Source: Bacteroidales bacterium
Lineage (GTDB): Bacteria; Bacteroidota; Bacteroidia; Bacteroidales; VadinHA17
Reading direction: 5' to 3'
NCBI GenBank assembly: GCA_017882245.1
Contig: JADGPV010000090.1
Coordinates: 1 to 25,600, forward strand
Length of the DNA stretch: 25,600 nt
Shown here: one piece after another, positions 21,316-25,600 of the stretch
Position numbering within the stretch: position 1 is the first letter of the stretch
Layout: each line of letters opens with the position of its first letter
Made by a program: the position numbers and the translations under genes
Notes under the pieces: generated by a model
What the model saw: the letters and a program-made list of their open reading frames with translations, nothing else
Told to the model about the DNA's origin: nothing
Databases searched by the model: none

Positions 21316-23599
21316 TTTTGTCTTTTTTCTTAATTGAATGACTGAGATTTGCTTCGATAAATGAGGGTTTAAAATATAACAACAATGCCGGAATGAATAC
21401 AATGGCATAAAGAAAGCATGAGCCTATTGACAGCCATACCAGGTAACCAAAGAATCTTATTGACAGGAATCCGGAGAAGAAAGTGGCCGAGAAGCCTACC
21501 GTTACGCTCAGAGCATTAATAAAGATGCTTCTCCCGGTGGTCCTGTGGGTTGTGGCTATGGCTTCCTGTCGGGTGACTCCTTTTCTGAGCTCGTTATTGT
21601 ATCTCCACATATACTGGATGGTGAAATCGACACCCACACCTATCATGATCGAAGAGAGCAGGGCGGTGGCAGCATCAATCGGAATGCCTACCAGTCCCAT
21701 GAACCCGAACTGAATTACAATAGAACCTGCCAGCGGTATCGATCCAATAAGACCTCCCTTCAATGATTTGAAGTTTATTGCCAGCAATATGAAAACAATA
21801 ACAAGAGCAAAAGCCAGGGACCCAACCTGCCCATTGATGATCTGCTGGGCAAAATCAGTCATAATGACCGCATAACCTCCTGTGGTCACCCTGGCCGGGA
21901 AATCTGAAGTGTAGCTCCTGATATCATTTTCGAGGGCACTTACAACCTTATTGTCAGTATTTGAAAGCCTTACTAGTAGATGAGCTTTTGTATTGTCAAA
22001 ATTCATCAGCTGTTTGAAATCGTCGGGATTTCCGCTCATGTTGTAAAGTTCAAACATCTGTGCAATGGCCTCGGTTGATGAAGGTATCCTGTCATATTCC
22101 TCTTCACCAGGTTCATAGAGTGCTTTGCTCATCTCCCTGACAAAGTCGGATATTGAAAAGACGGTGCCCACTCCTTCTGATCCCTTCAGATGCTGAGTGA
22201 GGTCATCTATCTTCTGCATCAGGACCGGATCCTTGATGTCGCCGCTGATCATTACCGAGATGGTCTGAGAGCCTCCAAATTTCGAATTAATCAATTCTGA
22301 CGCCTTTCTTACAGGACTCTTATGGGGAAAGAAATTCTCCTGGTTTGTATCTATCCTGAGGAAAGCAAAGCCTATACCTGTCAGAAGAGTTATTACAAGG
22401 GAGACCAGAAGCACCCTTCCGGGACGTCTGATAATCACTTCTGACACTTTTTTCAGGGCACGGCTGATAAGGTCGTTTGAATGGTCACGTACCTGACGGT
22501 TTTTTCTGCGTGGTGTGTGTTGTAGATAAATAAACGCCGGTATTAATAAGAGACTCATTACGAGGGCCAGGGTGACCCCGGTAGCTGACAGTATACCTAC
22601 CTGTCTGGCAGGAATAATTGAATGAGCCAACAGACCAAGCAACCCTGCTATTGTTGTCAGTCCGCTGAACAGTATAGGCATATTCAGGGAACCCGTAATT
22701 GACCTGATCATTTCTTTACCGCCCACCGGAAGATCTGACCTCCTGAGCTCCTGGTACCGGGATACCAGGTATATTCCATAGTTGTTCGCTACCGAAATAA
22801 GAATAATAGGTGCAAGGCACATGATGATGGAGAACTTCCATCCGAGCAGCGGTATCATTCCCATTGTGAATACTGTTGACAGAATCACAACAGTAAATGG
22901 CATAAGGACGCTTCTCCAGTCGCCAAGTGATAATTTAAGCACTACCAGCATCATCAGCAGGGCGATAGGAATAAGGAACATGGCATCATGGTTCACATCC
23001 TCAACTATATGCTTTCTGATATATGGCAGACCCCCTGTCATTATCTCTGCATTTCCCTTCTGTACTGCTATGACTGAATCAACCTTGTTAAGAGTGACAT
23101 ACTCTGGTACATTCGTGTTTATCGTACCGGTTATTGCTGCTGCCGTCATGTCTGATGAAACTACGATACCCCGGGCAAACCGGTTAGCCAGTATGTCTTC
23201 CTTAAGGGCCTCTGTCTCCTCAGGTGTCTCCGGTATCTTTTTGATCAAAGGGTCAACTACCATCATTCCCTCTTCACCCTTTATCTTCCTGGCTGTATAC
23301 AGTGAGTTGACAGTGCCTATGCCTTCCATTCTTGAAAATGCTTTATCAACTTCCTTTATCTCTCTGAGGTCAACAGGAGTGAGGATGGAGCTGTCGGTAA
23401 AAAGTACGATGATCATATCCTGAACGCCAAACTCCCTCTCTATAGAGTCATTCGTTACCCTCGAAGGCAGGCTCCGGGGTATATAATTTCTGATGTCAGG
23501 ATCAGTTTTCGATGAGGGTATTAGCACACCCATACCAATTGCCAGGGCAAATGAAACTGATATTATGACCCATTTGTATTTAATGATAAAATCTGTCAT
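21212..23599 (-). CDS. RND/MMPL-family exporter (HAE3-like)
   Basis: The 795-residue inner-membrane protein shows internal duplication: a helix near 10-28, a periplasmic domain of about 180 residues, five helices (VLKLSLGDWRSVLMPFTVV onward), a cytosolic loop with KVSEVIIRRPGRVLLVSL, a second periplasmic domain beginning DTNQENFFPHKSPV, and five more helices with IDAATALLSSIMIGVGVDFTIQYMWRYNNELRKG. The GVGVDF and PLLGWKF-type segments are typical of MMPL/HAE3 proteins that move lipids or hopanoid-like molecules. It starts 4 bases after the outer-membrane protein gene. The last 34 codons extend past the start of the LolA-like gene, an unusually long overlap. Confidence 0.92.
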   Translation of the reverse strand: MTDFIIKYKWVIISVSFALAIGMGVLIPSSKTDPDIRNYIPRSLPSRVTNDSIEREFGVQDMIIVLFTDSSILTPVDLREIKEVDKAFSRMEGIGTVNSLYTARKIKGEEGMMVVDPLIKKIPETPEETEALKEDILANRFARGIVVSSDMTAAAITGTINTNVPEYVTLNKVDSVIAVQKGNAEIMTGGLPYIRKHIVEDVNHDAMFLIPIALLMMLVVLKLSLGDWRSVLMPFTVVILSTVFTMGMIPLLGWKFSIIMCLAPIILISVANNYGIYLVSRYQELRRSDLPVGGKEMIRSITGSLNMPILFSGLTTIAGLLGLLAHSIIPARQVGILSATGVTLALVMSLLLIPAFIYLQHTPRRKNRQVRDHSNDLISRALKKVSEVIIRRPGRVLLVSLVITLLTGIGFAFLRIDTNQENFFPHKSPVRKASELINSKFGGSQTISVMISGDIKDPVLMQKIDDLTQHLKGSEGVGTVFSISDFVREMSKALYEPGEEEYDRIPSSTEAIAQMFELYNMSGNPDDFKQLMNFDNTKAHLLVRLSNTDNKVVSALENDIRSYTSDFPARVTTGGYAVIMTDFAQQIINGQVGSLAFALVIVFILLAINFKSLKGGLIGSIPLAGSIVIQFGFMGLVGIPIDAATALLSSIMIGVGVDFTIQYMWRYNNELRKGVTRQEAIATTHRTTGRSIFINALSVTVGFSATFFSGFLSIRFFGYLVWLSIGSCFLYAIVFIPALLLYFKPSFIEANLSHSIKKKDKNEKDAIPIISGVGSVTAGYAGSIARSRTADGEKS

Positions 23600-23603
23600 A
23601 GCC

Positions 23604-24950
23604 TTAGAAATCTATCCTGATTGAAAAGAATGCTGCTTTCATAAAGTCATCAATTATATCGTACAGGCCGCCTTTAGTGCCAGAATAATGCTCATAACCC
23701 ACACTCAGCGTCACTCCATCCGCAGGTTTATACTCAACTGCAGGCCGGAATAACAGATCCTTTGATGTAAAATTGTAAACCGCAGTAACAGATGGGATCA
23801 GCTTGCCATAGAACAGTTCAACTTCAGTCCTCAGTCCGGCTGCATGGTAGTACTCATATATCTGATTGTTATACAGCCTGTTAAATGCCTCAGTCTGCAG
23901 CCTGGTAAACTCAACGGGGTCAAACCCGGGTGTGCTGAAAAGCTCCATCAGCTTTGCCATGTCAGGTTCGGTGCCTATCAGGGGGTCATAGGGTGCTTTA
24001 TAAAAACCAAGAACCTTTTTACCGGAATACTCGGCAGTCACCCTTACGGCTCCGGGTATCCAGTCGAACCCTGCTACCTATTCAACCTGAGGGAAAGGAA
24101 TTTCTTCGTTACCTTCCTTTGCTTCAACAGGATGGTTGTAAGACAGTGTTCCTCTGAACACAATAGGCGATATCACTGTCTCAAAGTCAAAACCGGCATT
24201 GCTTACGATGTACGGGATGCCTTTAATTTTTATAGCCGGTTGAAGAGGATTAGTAAAATCGGCGCTTACCAGTGTCAGTCCTGGCATAAGATCCGGACCG
24301 TGATAAAATTGTAAGCCTGCAGCAAAACCCTTGAACATAAAATCACCCCTGAAGCCGTATGAGTAAAACCCGTTGCCTGTCTTCAGTCCCTCAGGTAGTT
24401 CCACCTGAATGTTCGATGGTATGGATACGGGTTTAATAATCAGGATTGACGGGTTCCAGAATGGTGTCGCCACGGCTGACAGCTTAAAGAACGGTGCTGG
24501 CGTGAATGTTATCTCGCCAAGCAGGTTTCCCAGCTCGGCATCTTCAAAATCTGGAGATCGCAATGTATAGTCGACAGGATTGAATTTCGACAGGGGAGTG
24601 AAGATATCCGTCTTACCCCACTTGATTATTTTCTTTCCGGCGGAGATACTCATGAACTTGTTGTAATACATACCCCATGCCTCACGCAGCAAAAGCGAAT
24701 TGACATTTTCGCCGAACTGCTGACCCATGCGTACCCTCAGGTCAGCAAAACCCTTGAAGCTGAGGTTATCACTTGCTGTGAGAGTGAGTGCGGCGTCGCC
24801 GAAGGCGGCATTCACATCATGTTCGTAGTCTCCGGTGCTGAAATAAATACCTCCCCTTATAAATCCTCCGGGCGTGAAAATCCTATCCTGCGAAAAGAGT
24901 GAGAGTGGGATCAGGAACAAAATTATTAGCAGACGCCACCTTCTTCTCAT
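23604..24950 (-). pseudogene. Outer-membrane beta-barrel protein gene interrupted by one in-frame TAG
   Basis: From ATG 24950 (signal peptide MRRRWRLLIILFLIPLSLFS) the frame encodes beta-strand-rich sequence (GGFIRGGIYFSTGDYEHD, AWGMYYNKFMSISAGKKIIKWGKTD, LGEITFTPAPFFKLSAV, GYEHYSG, a final FFSIRIDF strand), similar to DUF1302-like porins found with RND exporters. A TAG at 24078-24080 stops it after ..FPQVE, yet the same frame continues VAGFDWIPGAVRVTAEYSGKK to a normal end at 23604. No frameshift is needed. TAG ends other intact genes here (6319, 12478), so recoding is unlikely. A Trp codon (TGG) at this place would restore one 448-residue protein. Point mutation or sequence error; the first 290 residues alone would lack the last strands. 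Confidence 0.85.
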
Positions 24951-24997
24951 GACATGATTTTTGTACAAATTTTATCATGAAAAGTAAGATATACGCC

Positions 24998-25024
24998 CTG
25001 ACCGCATGGTTCGTACATGGTCAG
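24998..25024. repeat. Imperfect inverted repeat between regulator and outer-membrane gene
   Basis: CTGACC-GC-ATG and CATGGTCAG form an inverted repeat (6 plus 3 pairs with a two-base bulge) around a 7-base centre. It lies in the 102-base gap between the AraC-type regulator and the export operon, both on the minus strand. No T run follows on either strand. An operator or a weak terminator is possible. Confidence 0.3.
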
Positions 25025-25052
25025 TCATGAGAACTGGTTTCAGCCGCTCGGT

Positions 25053-25600
25053 TCACACCTTTTCTGAGGGCTTTGTCAGTTCTTTCCTGTATTCGCTGGG
25101 TGTTTTGCCCGAGGAGGCTTTAAAGATTGTGTTAAACGTTGATTTTGAATTGAAACCGGCGTCAAAGGCAATAGCAAGTATGGTATAATGCTGGTACTTT
25201 GGATCGTTTATCCGGCTTATAACCTCCTTTACGCGATACTCATTGATAAAAGTGAAAAAATTACGCCCGTGTTTCTCGTTAAGGATTTCTGTTATATAAT
25301 GACGGGGTATTCCTGTTTTCTTTGAAAGATCAAGAATGGTCAGGTCAGAGTCGAGATACGGCTTCTCCTCCTCCATATAATTGAGCAGTCTTGCCAGGTA
25401 CTCTTCGGCCTGTTCGTCCCTCAGTCCGCTCTTTGCATACTTCTCCGGGCCTTTCTGAACGGCATCACCGTCTTCTTCAGGTGGACCGGCAGGATAATTC
25501 ATTATCTCCGGCTGCCTGATGGCATAGAAGCTGTACGCGAAAGAGAAGAAGGCTATAAAAATAAAGGTTAGGATATATGGGTCAAAATGAAGTAGTCCGG
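25053..25600 (-). CDS. Membrane-anchored AraC-type regulator (5' partial)
   Basis: The frame runs open to the window end, so the N-terminus is missing; at least 182 residues are visible. Before the internal Met at 25502 the frame encodes a hydrophobic stretch (HFDPYILTFIFIAFFSFAYSFYAIRQ), a membrane helix. A polar linker follows, then an AraC-type DNA-binding domain: LTILDLSKKTGIPRHYITEILN (first helix-turn-helix) and ILAIAFDAGFNSKSTFNTIFKASSGKTPSEYRKEL (second, with the family's GFxSxSxFxxxFKxxxGxTPxxYR pattern). This resembles the multi-helix-membrane plus HTH regulators of Bacteroidota. It lies just upstream of the exporter operon on the same strand and is a plausible regulator of it; what it senses is unknown. 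Confidence 0.88.
   Translation of the reverse strand, partial: GLLHFDPYILTFIFIAFFSFAYSFYAIRQPEIMNYPAGPPEEDGDAVQKGPEKYAKSGLRDEQAEEYLARLLNYMEEEKPYLDSDLTILDLSKKTGIPRHYITEILNEKHGRNFFTFINEYRVKEVISRINDPKYQHYTILAIAFDAGFNSKSTFNTIFKASSGKTPSEYRKELTKPSEKV

Noticed and set aside
23604..24041. Separate 145-residue gene downstream of the outer-membrane protein
   Set aside because: It is in the same frame as the upstream barrel sequence, lacks a signal peptide, and sense codons continue up to the TAG; it is the C-terminal part of the same protein.
24078..24080. TAG recoding (alternative genetic code) in this genome
   Set aside because: TAG ends intact genes elsewhere in the window (ATP-grasp at 6319, DUF4956 at 12478), so it is read as stop.

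Overview
The window reads as a chromosome segment of a Bacteroidota bacterium, probably Bacteroidales-like and free-living. Three things point there. DAHP synthase is of the KDO8P-synthase-like type with a C-terminal chorismate mutase. Several start regions lack a Shine-Dalgarno sequence, and two have boxes matching TAnnTTTG, the -7 element of this phylum. The secreted and outer-membrane families (DUF2490, LolA-like, membrane-anchored AraC) are common in the phylum. I saw no tRNA or rRNA gene, insertion sequence, phage gene or CRISPR array. Family names come from reading motifs, not from a database search.

Layout. (1) 1-4170, plus strand: the 3' part of a molybdopterin oxidoreductase gene, a fused Fe-S/membrane-anchor subunit, and a PLP Cys/Met-metabolism enzyme, all overlapping. 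(2) 4171-8545, minus strand: a lysine 2,3-aminomutase, two different D-Ala-D-Ala-ligase-like ATP-grasp enzymes and a GNAT acetyltransferase packed almost without gaps, then uracil-DNA glycosylase. This four-gene run looks like a small-molecule pathway that makes beta-lysine, ligates it and acetylates it. It is my best candidate for an undescribed system. (3) 8546-10458: a 499-base gap, a DMT-family exporter and a divergent small membrane protein with a clear terminator. (4) 10606-13159, plus strand: a small secreted protein, a VTC-domain protein, a DUF4956 membrane protein and a DUF2490 outer-membrane protein, a likely envelope-spanning polyphosphate-related module. A CYTH protein of the same fold superfamily as VTC, and a VTT/DedA-like membrane protein, follow on the minus strand.

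(5) 14422-19045, plus strand: an aromatic amino acid operon (aminotransferase, tyrA, DAHP synthase/chorismate mutase, aroA). It is preceded by a previously unlisted 21-codon leader ORF whose codons 7-14 read YRFYYYYF and by a strong intrinsic terminator. This is a textbook arrangement for ribosome-mediated attenuation by Tyr/Phe supply. (6) 19097-25600, minus strand: a partial membrane-anchored AraC-type regulator; an outer-membrane protein gene broken by one in-frame TAG; an RND/MMPL exporter; a LolA-like periplasmic protein whose gene overlaps the RND gene by 104 bases; and mnmE. The outer-membrane, RND and LolA-like proteins look like one lipid or hydrophobe export system, possibly inactive in this strain if the TAG is real.
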